64,000 bases of DNA from Methanococcoides alaskense (lineage in GTDB: Archaea; Halobacteriota; Methanosarcinia; Methanosarcinales; Methanosarcinaceae), in assembly GCF_027594145.1 (NCBI RefSeq), contig NZ_JAQFFK010000003.1, forward strand, positions 682,001 to 746,000. The letters are read 5' to 3'. This document shows, one piece after another, positions 43,229 to 53,430 of the stretch. A program made the position numbers and the translations under genes. The notes below the pieces were generated by a model. That model did no database searches. It saw nothing but the letters and a program-made list of their open reading frames with translations, and had not been told where the DNA came from. Each line of letters begins with the position of its first letter. The first letter of the stretch is position 1.

Positions 43229-45274
43229 TCAACTTATGAACAAAGCCTTGTGCACAGCATCAATTGGCTCATCATAAAATGCTAACTGGAACTTGCTCAG
43301 CAACTCAGGAGGCACCGTTCCCAATTTCACAGTAGCAGATGCAGGAATTAAAACTTTCTTTGCACCAGCATCCAAGCATACCTGTAATAAGTCTGCCAGA
43401 TTTTCAGTGTTCTGTATTGTTCCACCAATCGTCATGGTACCAATAATCGCGGTTTGCTCTGTTACAGAACGTTCAAGAGCACCTGAGCATAATGCAATAA
43501 AAGCAGCAAGATTTGCACCTTCTGCCATACCAACGCCATAAATGTCCTGTACGTTCAGGAAATAATCCCTTTCTTTGGTCGAGATAGATTGGCTGATAGA
43601 CTTTGCATTTGCTTTAAAGTAGTTCACAGCAGTTTTGATCGATTCTTTTGTTTTCGAATTTGAACCAAGTCCAGATGTATTATATTTTCCATTACCTGCA
43701 GTAACCTGAAGTTCGGTCTTGTATACTCCTACTTTTCCATTTTCAGTCGCAGCTACAGCAAAACACTGTCCTGGTTTTAGCATTCCAGGAGGGATGATCT
43801 GATTTCCACCGCTCTCAGGAACATTGACAAAATTCTCGCTCATGTCCTCATTGTCTATATAAGAGAAATTAACATCGAAGAATTCCATTCCTCCGATCTT
43901 TTTGAGCTGTTCCTTTACCCTTCTTCTGCCTACAAGAGCATACTCTAAGATCTCTTGTACTTCTTCTTTTGTAGCATTTTCGTCAGGATATACAAGCTTC
44001 ATAAGCCCTGAAACAGTCTTTTTGACAGCGATAACATCTCTCTGATTGAGATTATTTCCCAGATTATAATGTTTGAAAATAATATCGCTGTACGATCGTT
44101 TTCTCATTTCTCTTAGGAATTCTGCCAGATAATCTACAATGAATCCATAATGATCTGTGAAATGCTCCGGTCTGAATTTTGGGACTTCCCATCCGGGGAG
44201 ATAATAATGCATCCTATCAAAGAATGCACTGTCATTGTTCATTGCATCTGGGAAGGGAGCAAAAAGGTGGAATGTTTTAAGTAACGAAGATATGCTTTGA
44301 TTAACATTCCCGACAAAAACGATAGATGAATTCGCATTTATTTGGTTCTTTCCACGTGCGAAGGAACCTGATGCCATATAGTCTTTAAGGATTTGTATTC
44401 CATCCTTATCTTTGAAATTGATGCCTGCAACTTCATCAAATGCTACTACATCCCAGTGCCCTACAAGACCTACCTGTCTTGTGCTCATGTTGTAGAATAG
44501 ATTTGCTACTGTTGTCTGACCACCGGACATTAGGATGGAGTTTGGTGATATCTCTTTGTAAACATGTGATTTACCAGTGCTTCTTGGGCCAAGTTCACAG
44601 AGGTTGTAATTGTTCTCTACAAGAGGTACAAGACGTTCGAGAAGATGCCATTTTACATCGTTTTCCAATAATGTTGGTTCCATTCCAATTGTTCTTAACA
44701 AAACGTCTATCCATTCTTCTTTTGTAAAGTTCTTTCTTTGCTCGATAAGTTCATCGACTTTTACGTTTGGTATCTGTATGGGTTTTAAGTCTGCTATCAC
44801 AAATGGTGAAAAGGATGAATCAGTGGAGTATTCCATCTTGATAATGCACCATATTCCGCCACCAAGAAGTTTGTCGTACATTTTTACGTAGCTGGAATCT
44901 ACTTCTACGTTAGTTATGCCAAGATTGTTGAAAGTTGCTTCATAGATGTCTTTCCTTTCGTTGAGCTTGACGACAACATTGTCTATGATGGTGTAATATC
45001 CATTTTCCCTTATTTTCGATTTTATCTTTTCTGCTTCATGAGGACTGACATAATTGTCAGAGAGAATCTTTTTGACCTTCTGGATGCCTTCCTGAATAAG
45101 AGCTTCATCATTGGTAGCACAGTTTATTCCTAACAGGTATTCAAGTACATATACTGGAACATTGTGACCGATCTTGATGAGCTTCGTGAGATCTTTCCTA
45201 ACAACTCGTCCTGAAAAATGCTCATTGAGCTTTCTATCTGTTTCAAGGTCTGGTACTGTGTCTATCATTTTCAT
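43229..45274 (-). CDS. brxL: BREX protein BrxL (Lon-like)
   Basis: The 681-residue protein has the BrxL AAA+ core: ELGPRSTGKSHVYKEISPNS, GGQTTVANLFYN, GLVGHWDVVAFDEVAGINF, DYMASGSFARGKNQINANSS, VFVGNV, FDRMHYYLPGWEVPKFRPEH. The C-terminal 200 residues follow the Lon protease fold (VYKTELQV, IGTMTIGGTIQNTENLADLL, AGAKKVLIP), but where Lon has DGPSAG with the catalytic Ser it reads MAEGANLA, and the Lys position is also changed. It is therefore probably not a peptidase; BrxL acts as a DNA-binding ring ATPase. It is last in the BREX operon, 24 bases after pglZ. Confidence 0.92.
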   Translation of the reverse strand: MKMIDTVPDLETDRKLNEHFSGRVVRKDLTKLIKIGHNVPVYVLEYLLGINCATNDEALIQEGIQKVKKILSDNYVSPHEAEKIKSKIRENGYYTIIDNVVVKLNERKDIYEATFNNLGITNVEVDSSYVKMYDKLLGGGIWCIIKMEYSTDSSFSPFVIADLKPIQIPNVKVDELIEQRKNFTKEEWIDVLLRTIGMEPTLLENDVKWHLLERLVPLVENNYNLCELGPRSTGKSHVYKEISPNSILMSGGQTTVANLFYNMSTRQVGLVGHWDVVAFDEVAGINFKDKDGIQILKDYMASGSFARGKNQINANSSIVFVGNVNQSISSLLKTFHLFAPFPDAMNNDSAFFDRMHYYLPGWEVPKFRPEHFTDHYGFIVDYLAEFLREMRKRSYSDIIFKHYNLGNNLNQRDVIAVKKTVSGLMKLVYPDENATKEEVQEILEYALVGRRRVKEQLKKIGGMEFFDVNFSYIDNEDMSENFVNVPESGGNQIIPPGMLKPGQCFAVAATENGKVGVYKTELQVTAGNGKYNTSGLGSNSKTKESIKTAVNYFKANAKSISQSISTKERDYFLNVQDIYGVGMAEGANLAAFIALCSGALERSVTEQTAIIGTMTIGGTIQNTENLADLLQVCLDAGAKKVLIPASATVKLGTVPPELLSKFQLAFYDEPIDAVHKALFIS

Positions 45275-45297
45275 CTATCCTTAATGGTCATAATACG

Positions 45298-47913
45298 TCA
45301 GAAGAAATCATTTTTTAATAAGAGATCAACATTGAAATCAATTGGATCGAATATTTCTTTGTTAAGTGCTTTATCGTCTTCATCGATGGCATGAAGATAA
45401 TATATCTTATTTTCAACATCATTGGTTAATGTCAGCGTAACTGAATATACTCTTTCCTTTGCATCATTTGATGTGCTATCAGCAATGATAAGCTTCTCAT
45501 CACTTATCTTTTTGTCACCATTACGATTCCATAATGACACTTTACAATGAAGTGGCAACATTTTGTCTGTCACTTTTTCTGATTGTAAGAAGCTGATCTT
45601 GAATGTAGTGTTCGTGATCTTCCTGTTAGGTGTGGTAAGGATCAAACTGACCTTTCCTGTTTTGATGCCTTTCTTTTCGAGTTGAGCAGTCTTTTTGTAG
45701 CTATACTTTAGGAGAGGAACCACAATTTCCTGCGGAGATGCTCCACCATGTACAAAGTTGTTTCCAGCCCCTTGTACTTTGAACCTGAGATCAGCTTGAG
45801 GTGTATAAAGGAATAATTTATCCCCAGAGTTGAAAGTATCTGCCATGTCAAATTTGTGCGTGTTCTTTAACTGAATGTCTTCAGTTGTTAAAACGTAGCG
45901 TTTGTTAGACTCAATGATCTGTTCTTTGTCAAAGTCGGAGAGGTCCCTTTTATCAATATTACCAAGATCATCCCTCTTGTAAATAAAACCATGATCGGAA
46001 GTAATTATTATGTTATTTACAATTTGAGATCTTGCTAATTTGTCAATCACTTTTTTAATATCCTCAATCGCTTTTTCGGCAGCATTGAATACATTATGTT
46101 CTGAAGCAGAATGGTCTCCTGTGGCATCGATTTCGTCGTGATAAACATAGAATAAGCGAATTCCTTTAAACTGTTCTCTTGCTTGTTCTGTTGTAAGATC
46201 AATTACGGCTTTAGAGTTTATAACAATCGAATCTGCGAAAGTATTTTTTAAGATCTTCTCGCGGTTTTGTGAGCCTTCGGTGCTAATTCCATCTGCAATG
46301 ATACGACCACTTTTATATTCGAGATCTTTATGTGGCAATAGGCTTGCCATACCCAATTTTGTATAGGAGGGTAAATTTCCTGTTATAGCATTTAGCTCAA
46401 TGATGCCTGGAGTTTCTCTGTTAAGCACTTCCTGAAGCTCTGCAGCAACTTCATACCTTAGTGCATCAGAGATAATGACTGCAACTTTATCTCGGTCATT
46501 ACGGCTTAAGATCCTATCAACATGTCTTTTGTAGAACTCATTTTGGTGATCTACAAGTTCTACATTCCATTTTCCATTCGTCTCATTGTTGATAGCTTCA
46601 CTCCATTGACCAAGAAGACGATCCATGAGCACATTATTGTAGAGTTTTTCGACAAGTTCACGAGTATTCTTGAGAATGTCCTCTTCCCTGCTCTTGTCGT
46701 AATAGTAATAGAACTTGCGATAATATTGGTCCATTAGGTAATGCTTGTCGGTGTAGGCATGAAAAAGGTCCTTTAAGTTCTTATCACAGAGGTCTTCGAC
46801 CCTGAACTCTTTTGCAAATTTATGCAATAAAATAGCATATTCAAGTGCAAGATAAAGATCGCTGTATTTTGGATACCAGTGTTTTGTTTTTCTTATTGCG
46901 ATCCAATTCAGATAGGATTCGAAATCTTCTTGTCCATTTTCGATATCGATTGCAATGTTATTGATAACTGCTCTGTCAAAGATATCTGTGGACTCGGCTT
47001 CAATATAATCAGGGATATCTGAATTTTTGATGATGTTCTTGAGATCGCTTTCTAACCTTGAGCTATTCTCTTCCATTACTACTTTAGAGAAATCATCGAA
47101 TCCTTGTGAGTCCTTTGAATGATCCATCCAGTTGCGTATGAATATCTCACACTCGTTGCCTTTGGAATTGATATAAGATTTGTAGGTATCCAATTTAAGG
47201 CCAGTGTTTCTGACAATATGGGTTATGATGAAGCTTAAGAACAGCTTTTTAAGAGTTGGTTCTTTCGAATGATAACCGAAGTAACGATTAATAATATTCC
47301 AGAAATCATCTACGAGGTCAAATTTGACAATGTCTTCCCATACCTTGTTATCTTCTTCTTCAAGAGATATCTTTAAAAGCTCTCTCAAGATCTCACGGAG
47401 ATCAGTTGATCGAGAATTCGTAAAAACGGATAAGAAGCCTATTAAGAACTCATCTTTTTTCCAGTCAGCCTGATATAAGCGTAAAAAGGGTTCTGTTCTT
47501 TTCTTGCTAATGAAGAACTTGTATCTTTTTTCGAGGAATTCGTCAAGATCATGCCCATCTATTTCCAATACACTTTTTATGTCCGATATCCTGCTGTTCT
47601 CGAACCTGCCTGAATACATCTGAATGTCAAGAAGCCAGTTATCTTCATAACCTCGTTCATCATCTGGAGAGTAGATCAGATAGTTGGAAGCGGTATCTTC
47701 GACCTCTAACAGCTTCTTTATAGCAAAATAGTTGTTATCAAGTGTTTTAGTCTTGATGTTGTGTTTTGCCAGCTCCTCTTCGATCAGAGCAAGGCTCTCT
47801 TGATCTGCTGTTCTTTCATTGTCATACCAAAAGACTATCTTACGGTCTTCGTAGTCTTCCTTTTCAGCAAATTTCTTGAGAAGCGTTAGGTTTGTTTTCT
47901 CTATGTTAACCAT
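45298..47913 (-). CDS. pglZ: BREX protein PglZ (alkaline-phosphatase fold)
   Basis: The 871-residue protein carries the PglZ domain: the metal site in KVAVIISDALRYEVAAELQE, NAITGNLPSYTKLGMASLLP, GIRLFYVYHDEIDATGDHSA, NNIIITSDHGFIYKRDDLGN, and GGASPQEIVVPLLKY. These are the phosphatase-superfamily metal-ligand blocks. N-terminal 400 residues are helical as in BREX type 1 PglZ. It is needed with BrxC and PglX for methylation and phage exclusion in studied systems. It lies between the RloB-like gene and brxL on one strand. ATG 47913 is followed by MVNIEKTNLTLLKKF. Confidence 0.92.
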   Translation of the reverse strand: MVNIEKTNLTLLKKFAEKEDYEDRKIVFWYDNERTADQESLALIEEELAKHNIKTKTLDNNYFAIKKLLEVEDTASNYLIYSPDDERGYEDNWLLDIQMYSGRFENSRISDIKSVLEIDGHDLDEFLEKRYKFFISKKRTEPFLRLYQADWKKDEFLIGFLSVFTNSRSTDLREILRELLKISLEEEDNKVWEDIVKFDLVDDFWNIINRYFGYHSKEPTLKKLFLSFIITHIVRNTGLKLDTYKSYINSKGNECEIFIRNWMDHSKDSQGFDDFSKVVMEENSSRLESDLKNIIKNSDIPDYIEAESTDIFDRAVINNIAIDIENGQEDFESYLNWIAIRKTKHWYPKYSDLYLALEYAILLHKFAKEFRVEDLCDKNLKDLFHAYTDKHYLMDQYYRKFYYYYDKSREEDILKNTRELVEKLYNNVLMDRLLGQWSEAINNETNGKWNVELVDHQNEFYKRHVDRILSRNDRDKVAVIISDALRYEVAAELQEVLNRETPGIIELNAITGNLPSYTKLGMASLLPHKDLEYKSGRIIADGISTEGSQNREKILKNTFADSIVINSKAVIDLTTEQAREQFKGIRLFYVYHDEIDATGDHSASEHNVFNAAEKAIEDIKKVIDKLARSQIVNNIIITSDHGFIYKRDDLGNIDKRDLSDFDKEQIIESNKRYVLTTEDIQLKNTHKFDMADTFNSGDKLFLYTPQADLRFKVQGAGNNFVHGGASPQEIVVPLLKYSYKKTAQLEKKGIKTGKVSLILTTPNRKITNTTFKISFLQSEKVTDKMLPLHCKVSLWNRNGDKKISDEKLIIADSTSNDAKERVYSVTLTLTNDVENKIYYLHAIDEDDKALNKEIFDPIDFNVDLLLKNDFF

Positions 47914-47955
47914 ACTGATGCATCCGATGAGTATATTGAAGCCAACTGTACGTTT

Positions 47956-48567
47956 TTATGAATTGAAGTTTAGAATCGTTTCAATCATTCTGTGAACTTG
48001 TGTAGATGGATTGCTTTTTGTACTGTTAAGTTCTGTTCCATTGTCAAGATGATATTTTTCCAGCTTTTTAGAGTTCTTGATCGCTGTAACCATTAAAGGT
48101 TCAAGTACTTTATAATAATTTTCACTCTTGCTGTATTCAGATATATTTCTTTTCAATAGTTCTATCAAACCTTTATTTTCAAGAGGAGAATTGTTATAAC
48201 TGAAGTGCAATAAGAACCAAAGTTCAAATGAAGGATTCGAAAAACACATGTTGATAGATCTGCCAGCTTCTTTGTAAGCACTTGATATTGTTTGGTCTGT
48301 ATTTTCATCACGATCAAATACACACCAAATCGAATCTCCACTTTCAATATCCAGCTCATCCAGCTTCTTTTTGGCAAAACCTACTATGTTTACAACGTCT
48401 TTACGATTCGATGGTATCGTGATCACATCGAGGTTGTTCTGTCGTGTTCGATAATTGTTGAAGTAGAGGGGTTCGGTCTTCTCACCTTCACAAATGATTA
48501 CCATTTTATTCCTTGTAGGTCGTTGCCCTCGGTTTCTTCGGCTATAGTCAGACATTCCAGACCCCAT
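47956..48567 (-). CDS. rloB: RloB-like TOPRIM-type protein
   Basis: The 203-residue protein matches the RloB family: RNKMVIICEGEKTEPLYFNN with the TOPRIM-like Glu, IWCVFDRDEN with the Asp pair, SNPSFELWFLLHFSYNNSP. RloB/AbiLii-type proteins pair with an AAA ATPase and act in phage abortive infection or with restriction systems. Here the ATPase gene ends exactly where this one begins (TAA then ATG), so they are a co-translated pair. It sits inside the BREX operon just before pglZ. An internal ATG at 48555 is an alternative start. Confidence 0.88.
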   Translation of the reverse strand: MGSGMSDYSRRNRGQRPTRNKMVIICEGEKTEPLYFNNYRTRQNNLDVITIPSNRKDVVNIVGFAKKKLDELDIESGDSIWCVFDRDENTDQTISSAYKEAGRSINMCFSNPSFELWFLLHFSYNNSPLENKGLIELLKRNISEYSKSENYYKVLEPLMVTAIKNSKKLEKYHLDNGTELNSTKSNPSTQVHRMIETILNFNS

Positions 48568-49824
48568 TTAAGATGAAATAAAAGGTAAAGCTCCATATCT
48601 TCCCATCAGGTATCCTTTTAGAAGATTCTGATCTTTGCGAGGTTTGAACTCTACTAATGAGTAAAGGTCTGTACTCCCCGAATCTGCATCCTTTTCAGTA
48701 AACCAGATCTGATCTCTTCTGAATATCTCATCGTTGAGCAAGTTGGTGTTATGAGTTGTAATTATTAACTGAGCATTGTTCTTATTATAGTTCTTATCAT
48801 GGAACAATTTGATCAAATGCTCACTCAACATCGGATGTAATTTCAGTTCAAGTTCATCAATGAGTAGAACATGTCCATTTTCAAGTGCATCCAACCATGG
48901 TCCGATAAGTGAGAACATCCTCTTTGTTCCTTCTGATTCTTCTGTTTCAAAATTGAACCAAACTTTTTGTTTGTTTCCACTTTCATCTGTTCCAAGATGA
49001 TATGAGTTTATTTCTATCCTCTGGAGCTCACCGTTATCCATATCAAAGCTGCGTGGGAGTTTATCCACTACTTCCTGAGGTGCATCATTCGGCTTGAATA
49101 GTTTTATTTCAGCATCAACATCCACAAGCCCAAGATCCGCCCGTTCAAGAGCCTTGATGATGTCTCTTTTTGAACTATCATTCTTTAACATCTCGATTGT
49201 TGAGTAGTCCTGAACTACTGGCATTGATCCTACAATATGTAAGTTCTCTTTGAACCATTTGAACGCTTCAAGGGTCTTACCATAGTTCTGCTGAGCAGAG
49301 TTCGACAAATAAAGGACATTATCCAACGTCCTTTTCGAAATATCATTCTGAACCCTTTTGTCAGTTGTAAATCTAAATTCCGTAGTGTCTGTTCTTTCAA
49401 AGACCAAAGCTTCCCGATTATTGGGATAATAGTAAAGGAATTCATCAATAATCTTTTCACTATCAAATGATACTCTATACTTGTACCTGACATTGTTCTT
49501 AACAAAGAACACCGTAAACTTTGTCGGCTTCGCCCCATACTCCGTCGCAAGCTTAAATGGAGAATACGGAAGCACATCCCCGATCTGATTCCTAACCGAA
49601 TTGACCACCAGTGCCTGCAGATTGTACATTGCCGCAAGAACATTAGTCTTCCCCGAAGCATTAGCCCCATAGATAACAGAACTTCGAAGTAACCGATCAT
49701 CCTTTTTTAATATATCCAGCTCGATCAAGTTCCCATCGAGTGCCTTATCCGATGATGCCAGTAAACTAAAAGTAATCTCATCCCGAATTGATCTGAAATT
49801 TTCAGCTTTAAATTCAATTAACAT
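48568..49824 (-). CDS. AAA ATPase partner of RloB (RloA/AbiLi-like)
   Basis: The 418-residue protein starts MLIEFKAENFRSIRDEITFS and has the split ABC-type ATPase of the OLD/RloA class: Walker A VIYGANASGKTNVLAAMYNL, late motif FETEESEGTKRMFSLIGPWL, and Walker B VLLIDELELKLHPMLSEHLI with ITTHNTNLLN. The ending FKPRKDQNLLKGYLMGRYGA is typical for this family. It probably senses a cue and activates the TOPRIM-type partner. I chose ATG 49824; a TTG at 49839 has no advantage. A 167-base gap separates it from the dGTPase gene upstream. Confidence 0.88.
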   Translation of the reverse strand: MLIEFKAENFRSIRDEITFSLLASSDKALDGNLIELDILKKDDRLLRSSVIYGANASGKTNVLAAMYNLQALVVNSVRNQIGDVLPYSPFKLATEYGAKPTKFTVFFVKNNVRYKYRVSFDSEKIIDEFLYYYPNNREALVFERTDTTEFRFTTDKRVQNDISKRTLDNVLYLSNSAQQNYGKTLEAFKWFKENLHIVGSMPVVQDYSTIEMLKNDSSKRDIIKALERADLGLVDVDAEIKLFKPNDAPQEVVDKLPRSFDMDNGELQRIEINSYHLGTDESGNKQKVWFNFETEESEGTKRMFSLIGPWLDALENGHVLLIDELELKLHPMLSEHLIKLFHDKNYNKNNAQLIITTHNTNLLNDEIFRRDQIWFTEKDADSGSTDLYSLVEFKPRKDQNLLKGYLMGRYGALPFISS

Positions 49825-50006
49825 GTTGATAACACCCAAATATTGAGATTTAATTGCATTTTTTGTGATTTTTACGTGTATATTGTTGTTTGAACTAGAT
49901 AATATTTAAGTTAATTGCTAAAAACAAATGTGGTTTTTGTTCATTGAATATATGAAAAGAAGAATGCTAAATTCAAAATAATCCTCTAGCATCCTGTATT
50001 ATAATT

Positions 50007-51632
50007 TTAATCTACCAAATATAATTTTTTATATTCATCCTTTGCATAGTTATCAGTCATGCCTGCAATATAATCACATATTGTAGAGAGATAAGCATAA
50101 TTATTTTCTAACAACCATTTAACGAATCGATCAGAATCGTTCTCGATTTCAGAAGTACCTATTTTATTTATAGATTCAAATATTGATTCTTTATCGTGGC
50201 CATTTATATCATAGGGATTTTTAATAATCGGGCCTTGCATGTATATTATAGGAATGTCATCAAGTTTTAACAATTTAATTAACATGGTAATGTCTTTCTT
50301 TGTTCCATTTTTAAAGATATCACTAAGACGTAAATCTATACCATAGAACTGAAACTTATCACGAATTGCTTTTTCTAGCCTCATTAAAACATATGAAGGC
50401 ATTTGTAGAGGATTATTATAATATGCTTTACATAATTGTCTGATAATGAATTTCGATTTTCCATCAAACATGTTCACACCATGTGAATTTATAATTTGAT
50501 GATTTATGTAGCTTTCAATTTTGTTATCCAGAATTGTCCCTAACTCCGAAAAAGATACAAGATTTTTGTCAAGAATTGTACCATTACAAGCATTCGTTCT
50601 AGAGATGTCTAATTCGGAAATCGAGATATTATAATTTGTTGTTCGATAAACATCGATAATAAAATATTCAATGATATCTCTTACTAAACTGTCAATCATA
50701 TAAAGTTTATTTTTGGATTCTTTATTAACTTCGAGTTTGTTTTTTAATATATCCAATGAATTATAACAATCATTCAGATAAACTTTTTCTTGGTGACTAC
50801 ATGACTTACAGTTAACAGGTTTAGCATCGACAATCTCACCTATAAAGCTTATTATTTTTGAATAAACATCATTAGAATCCAATCTCAATGAAGCGTCACG
50901 TAATCCATCATCAAGATCATGTTGACGTTGAGCGATCTCATCGGCAATTGAAACAATTTGACCTTCAAGTGTTACAGAAAAATTAAAATCTAAATACAAA
51001 GTATCAATTAATTTTTTATCATGAATAAATCTTTTGATGTCCCAGCAGTTCCCACATTTAGTACAATCTTCTTCTTTACATCTTTTTGTTCTGGTGTGTT
51101 TTAAGATTCCTTCTAAAACTTGCCAGCTCAGGTTTAATCCAGGTTTATCCTGATATTTTAATGTAGTAATATCCAATACTCGGACACTATTAAAATTGTG
51201 CTTAAAACCGCCATGATTTATTTTAAATCTCGTCATTCCAAGATTGTCATTCCCACTCATCACATCATCTAACACCCTTTCACCTTCATGTCCGAATGGC
51301 GTATGTCCAATGTCATGACCAATTGCAATAGCTTCTACTAAATCTTCATTCACTGAAAGATATCTGGCAAGACTTCTTGATAATTGGGAAACTTCTAATG
51401 TGTGAGTAAGCCTAGTTCTATAGTGATCACCTTTCTCATTAGAGTAGATCTGTGCTTTGTGTTGTAATCTTCGAAAAGCTCTTGAAAAAAAGATTCTATC
51501 TCTGTCTCTTCCAAATTCGCTTCGAATCATTTCTTGCAATATAGGATCTTTTAAAGACAAGTCTTTGTTAGCATCTTCATAAAATCGATCACTTTCTTTA
51601 AATTCTTGTTTCAAATCGGAACTTGATATCAT
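50007..51632 (-). CDS. dGTPase-like HD phosphohydrolase
   Basis: The 541-residue protein has the dNTPase HD motifs: RAFRRLQHKAQIYSNEKGDH, YRTRLTHTLEVSQLSRSLAR, AIAIGHDIGHTPFGHEGERV, and later IVSIADEIAQRQHDLDDGLR with the last Asp. It should cut dGTP to deoxyguanosine and triphosphate. Two inserted cysteine groups (CKEEDCTKCGNC; CKSCSH) may bind zinc. dGTPases starve phages of nucleotides, and its place between pglX and rloA/rloB suggests a defence role here (inference). A GGTGGTAG site before ATG resembles those of brxC and pglX. Confidence 0.9.
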   Translation of the reverse strand: MISSSDLKQEFKESDRFYEDANKDLSLKDPILQEMIRSEFGRDRDRIFFSRAFRRLQHKAQIYSNEKGDHYRTRLTHTLEVSQLSRSLARYLSVNEDLVEAIAIGHDIGHTPFGHEGERVLDDVMSGNDNLGMTRFKINHGGFKHNFNSVRVLDITTLKYQDKPGLNLSWQVLEGILKHTRTKRCKEEDCTKCGNCWDIKRFIHDKKLIDTLYLDFNFSVTLEGQIVSIADEIAQRQHDLDDGLRDASLRLDSNDVYSKIISFIGEIVDAKPVNCKSCSHQEKVYLNDCYNSLDILKNKLEVNKESKNKLYMIDSLVRDIIEYFIIDVYRTTNYNISISELDISRTNACNGTILDKNLVSFSELGTILDNKIESYINHQIINSHGVNMFDGKSKFIIRQLCKAYYNNPLQMPSYVLMRLEKAIRDKFQFYGIDLRLSDIFKNGTKKDITMLIKLLKLDDIPIIYMQGPIIKNPYDINGHDKESIFESINKIGTSEIENDSDRFVKWLLENNYAYLSTICDYIAGMTDNYAKDEYKKLYLVD

Positions 51633-51686
51633 ACTACCACCTAAAATATCATCAACATACCTTAAAGTAGAAAATAGGAACGATAA

Positions 51687-53426
51687 TCATATCTTCCCAA
51701 CCAACCCTTCAAACTTCGCATAATTAACCTTGACCCCATCATCCAGATCGATTTCAATATAAGCATCTGCCTTATTCTTCAGCACCTCATCATACTCCAT
51801 GATCTCCCGAATCTGTCCAGCCAGCTTATCTCTCTGAGAAGTAACTTTATCCCCATCCAACATCCCTTTCTGAGCATCCATTTTACTTTCAAGCTCCAAC
51901 AAATAATCCATCCTCATCTTAGCCAAAGTCTGCTTATCATACCGATGCATATAGACCAAAGCATTGAAAGCCTTCCCCTTTCCCGAAGTAAACATCCAGT
52001 ATATCGGTCTCTTCTTGTACATCTTCAAATGATCCTTGTAGAAATCCTTGATAAAGTAATCCCGAATAACCTGCTCTGACCCCTTGCCACCTTTCTTCGC
52101 CAAAGCCCCTGCTATAAAGTCCAGATTTACCGACAATGTCTCTGCCCCAAACGTAAACTTAAGGAATTCCTTGAATCTGCCCACAATATCATCCGAGAAA
52201 TACTCATTATCCAGCACCGGAATAATATTATCCTCATCCGGCATGAAATCCACATTAGGTACTTTTGCCTTGAAGTCTGCGAGTGTTTCACCTTGATTTG
52301 CGAGTATTAGCCCGGGCTTTTCGGGTGAGTAGCGACCGAACATGCAGCCGACAGCGTAGGAGATAAACTGCTTAATAATTACATCTTTTTTGAATGAAAG
52401 TTTGCCATTCCTAATTTCTGTTTCAGTCTTAAGAATTGTAATATCTTTCAATGGTACATCTGGTGTTAACTCATCCTCAAGGCCATATATGTCAATGAAA
52501 ATACGATTGAGTTCTTCTTCGTTTGTATGGAGTTGATGGAATTTTTCTTTCCAGTAGGTGCAGTAGTTATTGTAAGCATCTTCTAGAGTTAATGTTGTTT
52601 TATAGTGGATTAGTTCGTTAATGTTGAAGTCCCATGATATTTCTCGAGAATCCCATTCTTCGCAAGAAATATCGATGCATTGTTGAGTTAATTTACTGAT
52701 CTGAATCTCGTCTGTTGATGAAGGTACTATAAACGGTAAGTTCACAAGATTACCTACGAGGATGCTAAGACCATCTCTAATGTAGCTTAGAAGTAGCATT
52801 GTGGGTTTTGAATTTAAAAGAGCCATTATATATGTTAGATTACTATTTTTTTCAAATGCTGACAACCCAACAGCATCAAAAATTGAGCCTATTTTAGCAT
52901 AACGCACACTGATTTGATTACTTGTAATTTTAGACCAAGTTATTGATTCTCTAAAATAGTATTTTTGATTTCTTATTGTTGATTTTAGTTTACCGTGTTT
53001 ATCAACAAAATGTTTAATGTCATATCCATCATTTTGATAATTTATAATCAAATCATTGTTCCCAAACCATTTACGAGTAGTTCCTCCACTTTTGCATGGA
53101 AACCACTTAAAGCCGGAATCAATAGAATTTTGAACATTTTCAGAGTTAAAGTATATATTATTAAATTGAATTTCAAACCAACTTCTCATAAATTTTGTGT
53201 TGTCACCAGTAGTAATTCCAGTTTTAAAATCAGCAACATCTTTTAAACTATTATTTAATTTAAAAATATCAATAATTTTATCATTTGATTCATAACAAAT
53301 CGTTTTGCCAGGAATATTTAAAAAAACAGACTGATCCAAAATAAATTTTCGATTGTCATCATTGAAAAATTCATTCTCTTTTTCATTACTTGAATTGTAA
53401 TTTATCAAATTTATAAATGTAGTCAT
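51687..53426 (-). CDS. pglX: PglX, C-terminal half as separate cistron
   Basis: The 579-residue frame begins MTTFINLINYNSSNEKENEF and continues with the recognition and C-terminal parts of BREX PglX (FKWFPCKSGGTTRKWFGNND; YYFRESITWSKITSNQISVR; GCMFGRYSPEKPGLILANQG; YDKQTLAKMRMDYLLELESK). In known type 1 systems this is one chain of about 1200 residues with the preceding methylase half. Here the N-half ends in TAA four bases upstream and this ORF is in another phase. An AAGGAAG site overlapping that stop sits at good distance from ATG 53426, so it can be translated on its own. See finding on the split. Confidence 0.88.
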   Translation of the reverse strand: MTTFINLINYNSSNEKENEFFNDDNRKFILDQSVFLNIPGKTICYESNDKIIDIFKLNNSLKDVADFKTGITTGDNTKFMRSWFEIQFNNIYFNSENVQNSIDSGFKWFPCKSGGTTRKWFGNNDLIINYQNDGYDIKHFVDKHGKLKSTIRNQKYYFRESITWSKITSNQISVRYAKIGSIFDAVGLSAFEKNSNLTYIMALLNSKPTMLLLSYIRDGLSILVGNLVNLPFIVPSSTDEIQISKLTQQCIDISCEEWDSREISWDFNINELIHYKTTLTLEDAYNNYCTYWKEKFHQLHTNEEELNRIFIDIYGLEDELTPDVPLKDITILKTETEIRNGKLSFKKDVIIKQFISYAVGCMFGRYSPEKPGLILANQGETLADFKAKVPNVDFMPDEDNIIPVLDNEYFSDDIVGRFKEFLKFTFGAETLSVNLDFIAGALAKKGGKGSEQVIRDYFIKDFYKDHLKMYKKRPIYWMFTSGKGKAFNALVYMHRYDKQTLAKMRMDYLLELESKMDAQKGMLDGDKVTSQRDKLAGQIREIMEYDEVLKNKADAYIEIDLDDGVKVNYAKFEGLVGKI

Positions 53427-53430
53427 TTTT

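Noticed and set aside
52995-53246. 83-codon plus-strand frame inside pglX
   Set aside because: Shadow of the PglX C-half on the other strand.
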